Assembly (NCBI GenBank): GCA_964019335.1
Contig: OZ025686.1
Coordinates: forward strand, 62,001-126,000
Direction: 5' to 3'
Source: Diplonema japonicum
Lineage: Eukaryota > Euglenozoa > Diplonemea > Diplonemida > Diplonemidae
Length of the DNA: 64,000 nucleotides
Positions within the stretch are counted from its first letter, which is position 1. Each line of letters begins with the position of its first letter. Below are positions 1-10,239 of the stretch, piece after piece. A program made the translations under genes and the position numbers. Below the pieces are notes generated by a model. The model made no database searches and was not told the origin of the DNA. It saw nothing but the letters and a program-made list of their open reading frames with translations.

Positions 1-191
1 TTGCTGCACTCCTTCTTCAGCTCTTCAAATTCCATGCGCAGTTTCTTCACAAACTTGTACTCCTCCCTCTCAAGATCTTCCACCTTCGGTGGCCTCTCGA
101 ACTCTTCTTCAAACCTCTTTTTCCATGTCTGTAGCTTTCTCCCCACCTCCCTCTTCTTGCTCTCATCCACCTCCCTCTTCCTTTTATGCAT
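1..191 (-). CDS. coiled-coil protein, N-terminal fragment (gene runs off the left edge)
   Basis: An open minus-strand frame from the ATG at 191 to base 1 encodes about 63 residues, rich in Lys, Arg and Glu and strongly helical. No stop is reached, so the C-terminal part lies outside the window. A Trp-Lys-Lys-Arg-Phe ... Arg-Pro-Pro pattern resembles the short helical motif of Sld2/RecQL4-type and FAM13-type proteins, but this is too weak to name it. The true start may be the ATG at 303, joined by an intron that begins near 287 and ends at a TAG near 201. That join keeps frame and adds five residues. The function is unknown. Confidence 0.5.
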   Translation of the reverse strand, partial: MHKRKREVDESKKREVGRKLQTWKKRFEEEFERPPKVEDLEREEYKFVKKLRMEFEELKKECS

Positions 192-433
192 GTTTCCTAT
201 CCTTGCTTGTTGAACATGCGGTTCACATGTACGACAAAATAAAATGCCCGATATACAAACCACACCGTGTCAGGCATGCAGGTGCACCTGCGGTGTCACT
301 CATAACTATACTATTCCAGCAAGGGAAGGTCACCACTGCCGTGTCGTATGTACTGAAAGGAGGGTGTAGTTGTTTTCACAACACGGTAAGGGGGGGGGGA
401 TCTTTTTGAAAAAAAAGTGATCCGAATCGTCGA

Positions 434-2247
434 TCAAGGGGAGTAGATGTATGTAGGCTGTGTGTTGCTGTTTTGTTGAACGGGTGCTGCATACCTTTCC
501 GTGTATGTTTCTTAGCTTTTTGTGGAAGTGCGTGTGCCCGGTGTGTTTGGAGGGCTGCTTCCTCGGAAGCTTCGCAGCAGGGCAGTGTGCAATCTCTGGT
601 TTCACGAAGGCAATCTGCTTGGTGGAGAGGAAGTCTCTGTCCTCGGGGAGGATTGAGATTTGCCTTGTGCCAACACGGTGAGCAGGGGTCCCCCCTGAGG
701 GTCTTGTGAACATGCTGTTGTATGTGCTGTTGGAGTCGAATCTTGTTGCAGGCAGGACACGTGTCGGGGGCTTGATCGGCGTTCTTCTGTCGCCCTCCTC
801 CCCAAGGTAGGCGACCTGCGACGTAGTAAGGTGCTCGAAAGCTATTTTGGGCGGCAATCGATTCTTTTGCCTGACTCTGGTGGACTGCGATAGTTCTTTC
901 GGTCCGTGTTCGGACTGATAAGTGCTCTTTGCAGTAAACCTCGACCTGACAGGCGGTGCGGACTGCGGCCTACGGTGCCTTGCAGGCACATCATGCGGCA
1001 CATACGCACAAGAGTTGGTTGTTGCAAAGTGGTTAGGATCAAAAGTACCTTGATTCAGTTGAGAATTCCTTGGCTTGACGTACTTCCCCTGCGGATCATG
1101 CCACGGGTAGTCTCTCTGGTAAGCCGTCTGGATGTCCCCATAGCGCGACATTGTCGTGTGCAGCTTGCAGTTATGCTTCCCGCAGTCGCAGATCTCGCAA
1201 ATGCAGTCCAGCTTATGCCCACTTGCAACACTTATATAACTCAGCCCGCTTGACATCTCACTGTTCTGGTACATGTCCCCCGTCCTTACACTTAATGCGT
1301 CGTCGGCTTCCCCATTGTCCTCCGACTCGATGCTCATGCTGGGGCGTGCCCACTGCGTCACCCCCGTCATCGTGTTGCGGAAGTAGGTCTTTCCGTTTTG
1401 CTTAGAGACATCAGACTCCCAGCCAGGAGGCAACGATACATCTTTAGGTCGGATCCGACCTGTGAGCGTCATTTTCCCTGTTTACCTGTATACTTGTAAA
1501 GTGGAGCTTGGTGTGAAAGGAATACAGTGTGATGACGAAGTCCTCGTCGGCAGCGACGTACCACATGTGCACTTTGTAGTCGGCGTAACCTTCGCCCCAT
1601 TGCACGTTGCGTACGGAGTACGCGCCTGAGCGTGGTGGGTAGCGCTTTGAGTCGACTGCGCGGAGCTGCTCGTAGAACATGAGGTCGGTGCCCTCAAGAG
1701 TGTGCTCGTTGTAGTACCGCATGGGGTGCTGCTTTTCCTCTTTCTTCACAAGTGTTGCGTCGCTCAGTTGTGCATCAGTCAGCTCGATATACGGCCCATG
1801 GTCACCGTAGACGACTCGTGAGTATCCTGACAGCGACACAGGCCTGCCCTGGTGGTGTATCTTCACCTCTGTGCTGCCTTGCTCGATCAGCAGTGGGTAC
1901 CTGGCCTCAACCCTCTTTTTGTCCACAGCTCTGTTGTCTGTCAAACACGTCGTTTCACGCTTTGTCCGCATTGCGTGGATGCACTCCCCCCAGCAGCACC
2001 GCATGTCCGCCTGCAGCTTCCACACCTCATAATCGATGTCGATCACTGCAAGCCGCTCTCTTTTCTTCTGTCCTCTTGCCTTCTTCTCCTCCCCCAACGC
2101 CCTTCTTCTTTTATACTCCTCCCCTTCGCACCCTCCCACAGATTCCCAATACCCCGCAAGTGCCTCTACCTCACTTGTGTTCCCGTAGTACTTCACTACA
2201 TCCCTCACATTGTTGCCTTTAGTGTCGTAAATAACATGTGTTGCCAT
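434..2247 (-). CDS. unknown N-terminal domain + WW domain + SAXO-like axonemal protein
   Basis: Three exons (2247-1494, 1459-495, 457-434) give 580 residues. The introns are 34 nt (1460-1493, GTATA...CACAG) and 37 nt (458-494, GTATG...CACAG). Without the first, two overlapping frames look like separate genes. Residues 1-250 form an unrecognised domain with a VYGDHGPYIEL stretch. A WW domain follows (Trp 265 and 288). Next comes a Cys motif near 337-350 (CICEICDCGKHNC) like the N-terminus of stabiliser of axonemal microtubules (SAXO/FAM154), followed by spaced TxYQxxY/F repeats of the kind that bind microtubules. An axonemal or cytoskeletal role is inferred. Joining the first part to the WW part rests on frame continuity and the intron consensus; separate genes overlapping by 29 bp are the alternative. 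Confidence 0.7.
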
Positions 2248-2517
2248 AACTGCGGTTTTTATTGTTGAAATAAACAGGAGGAAAAAAAAGGGTACAGATA
2301 AGCAAGCAATACGTGTCTAAAAAAAGAAGAGAAAATAAATGTATACAAAGGACACAAAAAACCAGTTGTAAAAACAATGAAAAAAAAATATTTAAAAAAA
2401 TTGCAGAGGCCCATTGGGTAGGGTGCTCAGCCTTTTGACCTTCCTCTGATTTCAGACAAAAGGAGACAGGGATCTTGCCTCCCCATGCAGGTGATAGCAC
2501 AGGGGATACAAAGTAAT

Positions 2518-5500
2518 TTACAAGGCACCCTCTGCATTGTGGCTAGGGAGGTACAGTTCGTTCACAATATGGTCGACAGCCCGCCCTGCACCTAAGGTGT
2601 GCACGCGGTCGCTTCGGTCAGGAGAGTCGAACATGGCACGATGGACAGAGGCGTCAAGAAATGAGCTCTCATGCGTGGCAGGCGACCGCACGCTGAAGGG
2701 CTGCTGGTGTTGCGGGTTCACAGGGGAAGTAAAGGGAGGGGACTGCATAAACGCAGGTAACGGGATACCACTCTGCGGCATTATCTCCTTCTTCTTCGGC
2801 ACCTCGATGGTGCTCATGGCCTTAGTAATCCAGCTCCTCTGCTTCAACTTTGATTCGTGCAGGGTCTGCTTGACAATCTCCTTCGTGAGCTTCCCCTCTC
2901 CACCACCGCTCATCCCCTCAAGCACAATGTCGCTGTCAATGTGCCACTGCTGCCATTTGTCAAGCAACTCCAAGTCCCGTAATTTCTTGTCAGACGCACT
3001 CGCTGTGTCCTGTAGTGGTGTTGATCTTAGCTGCCGACGTGTAAGCTCGCACTCTTCAAGCTTCATGATAGATTCATTGTCCCATCCAGACTGCTTCAGT
3101 ATCCTCCGCTGTTCTTTATCAAGAGAATCAACGAAAGATAAGTAGTCCCTCGTGCTCTTATCCGACACAGGTGGTGGCACTGTCGTGTTCCTCTCCGCCT
3201 GCTTCCCGGTGATGCTGGTGTTCATTTTCTTGTTGATAAGCTGCTCTGCTCTTGCGGCATTCAGATGCTGCGACGCAAGCAACCTCTGTCTGTCTTCCTT
3301 CGAATCTTCCAAACGCTTGCATTCCGCCATCAGCTGCACTTTCTCCCGTTCCACCTGTTCTCTTTTCAGCTGTTCCTGTCGGGCTTTGTCATCAAATGCT
3401 TTTTTCTTTTCCCCTTCTTCTACTATCATCTGCTGCTGTTTCAGCTTTAAAATCTCACTTTCCAAAGCAGCCCTTTCCCTCCCCTGTCGTTCGATCTCCT
3501 CCTCAAAGGACTTGGCTTCTTCTTGCTTAATGCGGTCTTTCTCTTCCGCCCTGGATTTTGCTGCAATCGCTTCCTCTCTTGCTTGCTTTTCCTGAGGGTG
3601 TTGTGAGTGGTCAAAATGCCACATACTTGCATGGCTTTTCTTTCCTCCTGAGCTAAGTCAAGCTCCTTCTCTAACCGAAGCATTTCTTGTTCTTTTTCTT
3701 CCCTCTATGGTAAGTAATTGACATGATGAACGCATACCTTGATTCGCTCGGTCAGAAGCAATTTTTCCTTTTCAAACTTCCATTGCATCTCAGCTAGCTT
3801 TGCCTGTTTGCGTTTCAAGATAGGGACACATGTCATACCTTTTCAGCTGCTTCGTCTTTTGGCTTCTTTTCTTTTTGAACAGGCGCTACTACTTGCTGCG
3901 GCTGCTGCGACTGTTTGAACATGTCCTCCAGCCTCGCCAACTTCTCCGCCTGTGAACATTGCCGCCCCTCTTTCTTCATACCTGCTCCTCGATGAGCTCT
4001 CGCTGCTTTTTCATCATGTTAGTTAGCTCGGCCTTCTCTTTCGTCCACTGAGCTTGAGCCTGTGCCTGTGCCTGTTGAACAGGTTGGGGTAGAGCCGATG
4101 GCACCAAAAAGCTCATTGGTGCAGGGAAGCGTTGCTCTGCTGTAGAGTTCAGAAGTGTTCCTCAAGGAGCATACCTGCAGGCGCCACTGGCCTGAACCCT
4201 TGAGTTGGCTGGATATACATGACGGGCTGCCCAGCAGACTCAGGTATTCCGTATGTCGTGGTAGCTTGAATTGGTGTCACTGCACCTGCTATAGGAGTGC
4301 TTGCGAGCATTTGCGGTGTTTGTGCCAGTGTCATGGGTGAAGGCACATACGCCTGAGGGGTGGTCTCAGGAGGTACAGGGGCTACTGCCTGTGGTGGAGC
4401 AGGTACAACAGCAGGTACTGCAAGGACTTGCGGCACGGCTGGTGCATTCTTAGGTGCTGGCGGTGGTGTTGGTGCTTGTGGTGATGGAGGGGGCGGAGGA
4501 GCTGCCAAAGTACTGGCTGCTGCAAGTTCCTGTGTTAGCGCTTTCGGTGCAGCCTCTGGAACTGGTGCCTGAAGTGCTTCTGAGGAAATCGGTGGTACAG
4601 GAGGAGTTGATTCAGCTTTCGGTGCGGGCGCAGGAGGTGGGGCTTGAGGTGAGGCAGGGCAAGTGGGAGGTCCTGTAGCTTTGGGCGGTGGTGCTTTTTG
4701 AGCAGCAGGAGCTGGTGGTATGGCCGAGGGCGCAGGAGGAGGGGGTGGCACAGCCTCCGGTACTGGCGGCGTAGGGGGTGTGGGAAGAGCCGCCGATGGT
4801 GGTGGTGCAAGAGCTGTAGGTGGGGCTTTCGGAGGGGGTGCCGGAGGGGCTGCTGATGCCTTTGGAGATGTAGGAGCCGGCGGTGGTTTAACTGGAGAAG
4901 GGGCCTTTGGTGCAGCGGGAGGCGGCGGCGCCTTAGGTGAAGCGGGCGGGGCGGGTGGTGGTGCTGCCTTTGGAGAAGCAGGTGCTGGAGGAGCAGGTGC
5001 CGAAGGAGCAGCAGGAGGTACAGTCGTATTGGTAGCCACGGGAGGAGATGGAGCTTTTGGAGCTGCAGGTGGGGGCGGGGCCTTCGGAGAAGCTGGAGGT
5101 GGGGGTGCGGCCTTCGGAGTTGCACGAGCAGGAGGAGCAGCAGGTGGGGGTGGAAGCTTCGGAGAAGCAGGGGGTACAGCAGGCGGGGGGGGTGCGGCCT
5201 TTGGAGCTGCAGGAGGGGGAGGTACGACCTTTGGAGCTGCAGGAGAAGGAGCAGGAGGGGCAACCTTTGGAGCTGCAGGAGGAGGGGCAACAGGTGGGGG
5301 TGGAGCCTTCGGAGAAGCTGGGGGGGCAGGCGGGGGAGGCGCGGCCTTTGGAGCTGCAGGCGGGGGAGGTACGACCTTTGGAGCTGCTGGAGCAGGTGCA
5401 GGAGGGGGCAGTCCCTTTGGAGGTGCCGGACCAGGTGTTCCTGGAGCACCAGGAACCTTCGGAGCAGCAGGGGGGGGTGCTGGGGGACCAGGAACGGACT

Positions 5501-5903
5501 TCGGGGCCGGTGGTGCTGGAGGAGTAGGCGCGGCAGGAGGTGCAGGCGCGGCAGGAGCTGCAGGAGGAGCTGCAGGGGTATTTACATTAGGTGATGCTGC
5601 CCCTAAAGCTTCGCTACTCTTAATATAAATAAAGTGGCCTTGTTCAAGGCCGGCCTCTTTAACTGTCATGTCCAGCTTCAACAACGCACCCAGATTGAGC
5701 TGGGTCGTGCCACCCCATTTGGCTGCAGTAGCATCTACAACAGTCCAGTATTCGCTCCCCTCAAGGGACACATTCACTTTCTTTTGAAACTTTACAACGC
5801 ACTTCTCAAGAATGTCTCCCTCTCCAACACTGGCGACTATCTTGTCCTTGGGGACCCATTTCTCAGTGGCGTTCTTCTCGCCAATTATCCGTACAACCAC
5901 CAT
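2518..5903 (-). CDS. proline-rich coiled-coil protein with ubiquitin-like N-terminus
   Basis: Six exons (5903-4175, 4139-3982, 3949-3839, 3803-3738, 3704-3627, 3591-2518) join in frame to 1071 residues. The five introns are 35, 32, 35, 33 and 35 nt, all GTATG...AG. Residues 1-98 look like a compact alpha/beta, possibly ubiquitin-like, domain. About 99-570 is an extreme Pro/Ala tract with PPPPAAPKAAP-type repeats, like formin FH1 or WASP profilin-binding regions. About 600-800 is a highly charged coiled coil. The tail is polar and Ser-rich. No FH2 or WH2 domain is visible, so it is not a recognised formin or WASP. A scaffold with profilin- or SH3-binding capacity is inferred. The coding strand is C-rich in the Pro region, which also opens long spurious frames on the plus strand. 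Confidence 0.8.
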
Positions 5904-6262
5904 GTTGCCGCCTGTGGGCCTGTGGGGTTCTCTTCAACACACAACGACAAATAATAAAAACGCCGAACACTACAAAAGCCCAGCAAAAAAAAAAAAAAAT
6001 TGAAAATAAATAGAATAAAAAATGGAGTAAAAATGTGAATAAAAATCAATAAAAATATAAAAAGGGGTAGGAAGGTAAAAATGAAAGGGGGATAAGCAGG
6101 TCGTCGTCGCCTTGCTTAAGATAAAAGTCCATTTGAGTGCCGCAGTTGCGGGCTGTGCTGCCAACAGGATTGCGGCGGACAGGGTTGGGGGAATTAGCTA
6201 TTATTTATGTTAAAAAGTCAATTAAACGTTGAGTAGAAGGCAGAGTGCAATTCGTACGAACT
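5904..6262. other. intergenic spacer
   Basis: AT-rich spacer between the proline-rich gene and the SHMT stop, with an A13 run near 5986-5998. About 6100-6190 is more GC-balanced and contains a small inverted repeat (CCGCA GT TGCGG), probably part of the SHMT 3' UTR. I see no gene here. Confidence 0.5.
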
Positions 6263-7483
6263 CTAGTTCTTGTACTTCATGGTCTCGAGGGAGAACCCGG
6301 GCATGGGCCACTTCTTGGCGAAGGCCTCGACCTCTTCGCGGAGGGTGACGATGTCCTTGGAGGCGTTGAGGGCGGGGAGGAAGTCGGTGAGCTTCTTCCC
6401 GACCTTGCCCTGGAGGGCGAGGCAGATGTTGGCGGCCTTCTCGTAGAAGGCGACGACGGTCTCCATGTCGGCCTCCACCATCCCACGGGTGGTGAGGGCG
6501 CCTGCCCCGATACGGATGCCGCCGGGGTTCAGGGCGGAGGTGTCGGTCGACACCGTGTTCTTGTTCACAGAGATGGACACGAGCTCCAGGGCGCGCTCCA
6601 TCTTCGCCCCGGACAGGCCGAGGGGCTTCAGGTTCCACACCACCAAGTGGTTCTCCGTCCCGTCCGTCGTGAGCTTCCACCCCCTCTTCTTGCAGCTGTC
6701 CGCGAAGGCGACCATGTTCGCCCTCACCTGCTTCGAGTAGGCCTTGAACTCCTCCGTCATCACCTCCAGCATCTGCGTCCCGACAGCCGCGATCTGGTGC
6801 TCGTGGGGACCCCCCTGGAGACCGGGGAAGACCGCCATGTTGATCTTGTCCGTCCAGCCCGTCTGCGACCCATCCTTCCTGTGCGTCTTCCTGAAGAAGA
6901 TCATCCCGGAGCGGGGACCCCTCAGAGACTTGTGCGTCGTCGTCGTCACCACATCCGCCCACTTGAACGGGGACTCCGCCTCCCCGGTCGCCACCAGCCC
7001 GCTGATGTGCGCCATGTCCATCATCAGAAGAGCCCCCACCTCGTCCGCGATCTCCCTGAAGGTCTGGTACGGCCATTCACGGGGGTAGGCAGACCCTCCC
7101 ATGATCAGGATCTTCGGGCGGAACACCTTCGCCATGCGACGAAGCTCGTCCGTGTCCAAGTACCCGTCCTCCTTCACCCTGTAGGGGAGGGACTCGAAGT
7201 AGATCGACGTCGCAGAGATCTTCTTCTTTGCTGTGTAGTACCCGTGCGTCAAGTGCCCACCACTCGGGAGGTCCAGACCCATGATGCGGTCGTGCGGCTG
7301 CAGGAGACCGGTGTACACTGCGAAGTTAGCGGACGACCTGAAGGTTTTTTTTTTTTTTTTTTTCTTTTTTTTTCTTTTTTGGAGGGAGGGAATACCCAGA
7401 GTAGGGCTGCACGTTCACATTCCAGTCATCGGTGTTGCACCCGAAGGCCTGGAGGCACCTGTCCTTGGCCAGCTGCTCAACCT

Positions 7484-7516
<33 letters not shown>

Positions 7517-7849
7517 TTGTTTTTTCTTTTCTTTTTTTTTTCTCTTCTTCTTTTATTATATCTCTTCTTTCCCTCACACCTGGTCGATGATCTCGTTACC
7601 ACCGTAGTACCTGTTCCCCACCTCACCCTCCGAGTACTTGTTCGTGAGGCACGACCCCATGCACTCCATCACGGCGGTCGAGGTCAGGTTCTCAGAGGCA
7701 ATCTGTGTGTTGTGGTGTCTCTTCGTCATTCTTGTCGAACTCCATACCATCTCAAGACCGGCCCACTGCCTCCTCTTCTCCTGCTCGATGAGGTCCCACA
7801 TCTTCTCATCGTGGTCCTTCAGAGGAACGCTGCCCTGGCACTTTGCCAT
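6263..7849 (-). CDS. serine hydroxymethyltransferase
   Basis: PLP enzyme that interconverts serine and glycine while charging tetrahydrofolate with a one-carbon unit. Four exons (7849-7748, 7702-7580, 7481-7396, 7337-6263) give 461 residues, the usual length of a cytosolic form, with no obvious targeting peptide. Family motifs are clear: [40 protein letters not shown], and the PLP-lysine region [14 protein letters not shown]. Introns are 45 nt (7703-7747), 98 nt (7482-7579) and 58 nt (7338-7395). The first keeps frame and has no stop, so it reads through as 15 extra residues inside the GLEM/IASEN motif; homology shows it is an intron. The other two are A-rich. Third codon positions are much more G/C-rich than in several neighbours, which suggests high expression. 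Confidence 0.95.
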
Positions 7850-7900
7850 TTTAATATTTTATTTAGCCCTTCCAAGATTGTTCAACTCAATTCCCAGTAT

Positions 7901-8605
7901 ATGAGCTCGTCCGGAAAAAAATGTCAACAAATGACCCTCCTATGCGGCGGGAAACCCCCGTTAAATTTCTAAGTAAAAAAGTAGTCCGGCACCACTTTGT
8001 GTGCAGAAATGCAGTCTAAGCTTGAACACCATATAGGTCAAAATGCTCGCCGTTTGTTTTATTTTTAAAACCAAGAGAATGAAAGTTTGACCCCAAAGAT
8101 ACCAATGTCGAAGCTCTGCATGAGCAGGCAAGTGTTAAGAATTGGTTTTTCTGAAAAAGGCCAAAATCCCTTAGGAACCCCTTGAAAAAGCCAAAAATTA
8201 GGGTGTAAAAAACCGGATTTTTGGGGGCTATGCGGCGCCATTTTTTTTTTTTCGCTAAGTACTTTTAACAGTAACCCGACCCTGGGTTGTACCCAGGGGT
8301 CACAAGTGCGCTTGATCACCAATTTTATGCACCCTAGATGCTGCATGTTAAGCAATAAAATTGCATTTTAAACATTTTTCGCCGTTTTTCTGACCTCTAT
8401 TTTTCGCTTCCCGGGGGCAGCCGGTTGCAAAGCCTGCCACCCTCATGGCAAAACAAGCATCGCAATTGAAAGAACGGCGCCATGTACACCATATATGTCA
8501 TCTTCCTATGGTTGCATGCTGCCCTTTTTTTGCTCAAATAATCAAAACAAGAAATTTTCGGAGGTGCCCAAAAAAGTGTTGACATTTTCGTCCGGACGAG
8601 CTCAT
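7901..8605. mobile_element. MITE-like element with 28-bp terminal inverted repeats
   Basis: The ends are inverted copies: 7901-7928 (begins ATGAGCTCGTCCGGA, ends TGTCAAC) and 8578-8605 match at 26 of 28 positions. The 705-bp interior has no credible ORF but does carry near-identical direct repeats (ACACCATATA[G/T]GTCA near 8029 and 8485). No convincing target-site duplication is visible. It sits about 50 bp upstream of the SHMT start codon. A non-autonomous DNA transposon is the best reading; a foldback repeat of other origin is possible. Confidence 0.65.
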
Positions 8606-9097
8606 GTTAAGAAAAAAAAAAACTGCCAACAAAAAAGAAAAGGGTTTTAAACAAAAGGAACGGATACTACTAGACAGGAATGGGGGGTTTACAACACATT
8701 ATTATTCTATTATTTTCTTTCGCCCTGTTTTCAAATTCCGCCCTTGAAAGGGGCGGGTCTTTTTCTCTTGATACTCCAACAGAAAGAAAGAAGAAAAGCA
8801 AAGGGCAAAGAAACAATAATGTCGCGAGTGGGGTGGGGGACGGAACCCGAAGGTAAGTACAAGGCTTGGGGAAAGTTGCTTACGACCCTAGAAATATTCT
8901 TTTTTTAAAGAAAAAAAACAAAAAAAAAAAAAAAAAAGAGAGAAGATACAATACAGTACTAGGAACTAGCAATACCAACAATCCACAGCCGCCCATCGGG
9001 GTCCGGGAGGGGGGAGCAGGGAGGGGACATAAATTACAAAGAGAGGAAAATGATCTAAGTACTCTAGCATATATGACACAGGCTGTTCTTATATTTG
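8606..9097. other. intergenic spacer
   Basis: AT-rich spacer with A-tracts, including about A17 near 8920-8937. No coding signal seen. Confidence 0.4.
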
Positions 9098-10105
9098 TCA
9101 CATAAGACGGAGAGCATCAGCATCATCAGTGTAGGGAGTCGACATCCGCCGAACTTTCGAGGAAGCAAGCTCTTCATCCTCATCTTCATCTTCATCTTCA
9201 TCGTAAATGTAGTGCCCAGCGGCTTCTTCTTCTTCTAGCTCTTCTTGCGTAACGATGCGGGAGGATCTCCGACGCTTCTTCTGTGCCTTCTTGCGTTCTC
9301 TTTCCTTTGCAGGATCTCTCTTCCGTCTCTTCTTCCTCTTCTCTTCCTCACCTGCGCACTCTGCATCAGTCGTCGCGCATACGTCCTCCACTTCCTGAAT
9401 AGTCACATGTTTTCGCTTCGGCGATCCCTCCACACACTCCTCCTGCAGCTCTGATTCTGTCATGGTTCCCTCCATTGCGCTGTACACCAACGTGCTCCCA
9501 AGACCTGCTTCGTTGGCTTCGCTGTCTTCTTCCTTCTCGTCTTCCTCGAATGGCGTTCCTGCAACGTCCCACTGCGACTCTTGAGTTTTCTCATTAAAGT
9601 AATAAACACCCTTAGTGCAGTCTACCTTCAGCCAGTCGCCTTTTTCTGCCACCACAACAGGGTCTTCGTCTTCTTCTTCTTCTTCATCAGAAGGGTAGTA
9701 CGTTACGTCCAGCATAGGGAGGTCGTTGAACCCCCTCCTGTGTGCCAGTCTGTGAACGTCGGCTGCTGTGATCGCGTACTTCTCGTCAGGGTAGCCGTTC
9801 AGGATGGACAGCGTGTACCTCTTGAACGACATGCTGGTTGTTGCGAACCACTTGTCGAGGATGATGCCGGGGAACTCCTTCCACACCAACAGAAGGTCGT
9901 ATATAGTTTCGTCATAGCTCCTGTTCTCCTCGAGCAGCTTGCGGAAGATGTCGTCCAGCATCGTGCACACCTCTTCGGGGATTTCACAATCGGTCTCCTC
10001 CTCTTCTTCCTCTTCTTCCAGATCGTACACGCAGTTCGTGTAGCACAGCCGCTCCATGTTCTCATAACTGCACGTGTCCTCCTCGTCTGCCCACTCGGAA
10101 GTCAT
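9098..10105 (-). CDS. acidic WW-domain protein
   Basis: An intronless frame of 335 residues. A WW domain spans about 156-181 (Trp 158, the YYFN core, Trp 179), a module that binds proline-rich partners. The rest is unusual: several Glu runs (30-37, 140-147), an acidic linker, a very basic stretch around 245-285 (KRKKRRKRDPAKERERKK and onward) that looks like a nuclear localisation signal, and an Asp/Glu repeat near the C-terminus. A CACCACAG acceptor-like site lies about 17 nt before the ATG. A nuclear adaptor role is plausible, but no orthologue is recognised. Confidence 0.75.
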   Translation of the reverse strand: MTSEWADEEDTCSYENMERLCYTNCVYDLEEEEEEEETDCEIPEEVCTMLDDIFRKLLEENRSYDETIYDLLLVWKEFPGIILDKWFATTSMSFKRYTLSILNGYPDEKYAITAADVHRLAHRRGFNDLPMLDVTYYPSDEEEEEDEDPVVVAEKGDWLKVDCTKGVYYFNEKTQESQWDVAGTPFEEDEKEEDSEANEAGLGSTLVYSAMEGTMTESELQEECVEGSPKRKHVTIQEVEDVCATTDAECAGEEEKRKKRRKRDPAKERERKKAQKKRRRSSRIVTQEELEEEEAAGHYIYDEDEDEDEDEELASSKVRRMSTPYTDDADALRLM

Positions 10106-10150
10106 GCTTGTATGGTAGTCCTGTGGTGTCCATTAGTTTCTCCAGCTGGA

Positions 10151-10173
10151 GGGGGGGGGGGGGGGGGGGGGGG
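10151..10173. repeat. poly-G tract (G23 on plus strand)
   Basis: An uninterrupted run of 23 G lies between two minus-strand genes, so it would be poly-C in their transcripts. Confidence 0.9.
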
Positions 10174-10239
10174 AATCAAACAAAAGTTCTGTATCATTGA
10201 GCTTCACAACGCTTAGCGAAAAGCGTTAACTATAAACTA

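Noticed and set aside
4720-5628. Long plus-strand Gly/Ala frame opposite the proline-rich gene
   Set aside because: It is the complement of GC-rich proline codons. The minus-strand frame joins correctly to five further exons.
6245-7972. Long plus-strand frame opposite SHMT
   Set aside because: Antisense shadow caused by high G/C third positions. SHMT homology is decisive.
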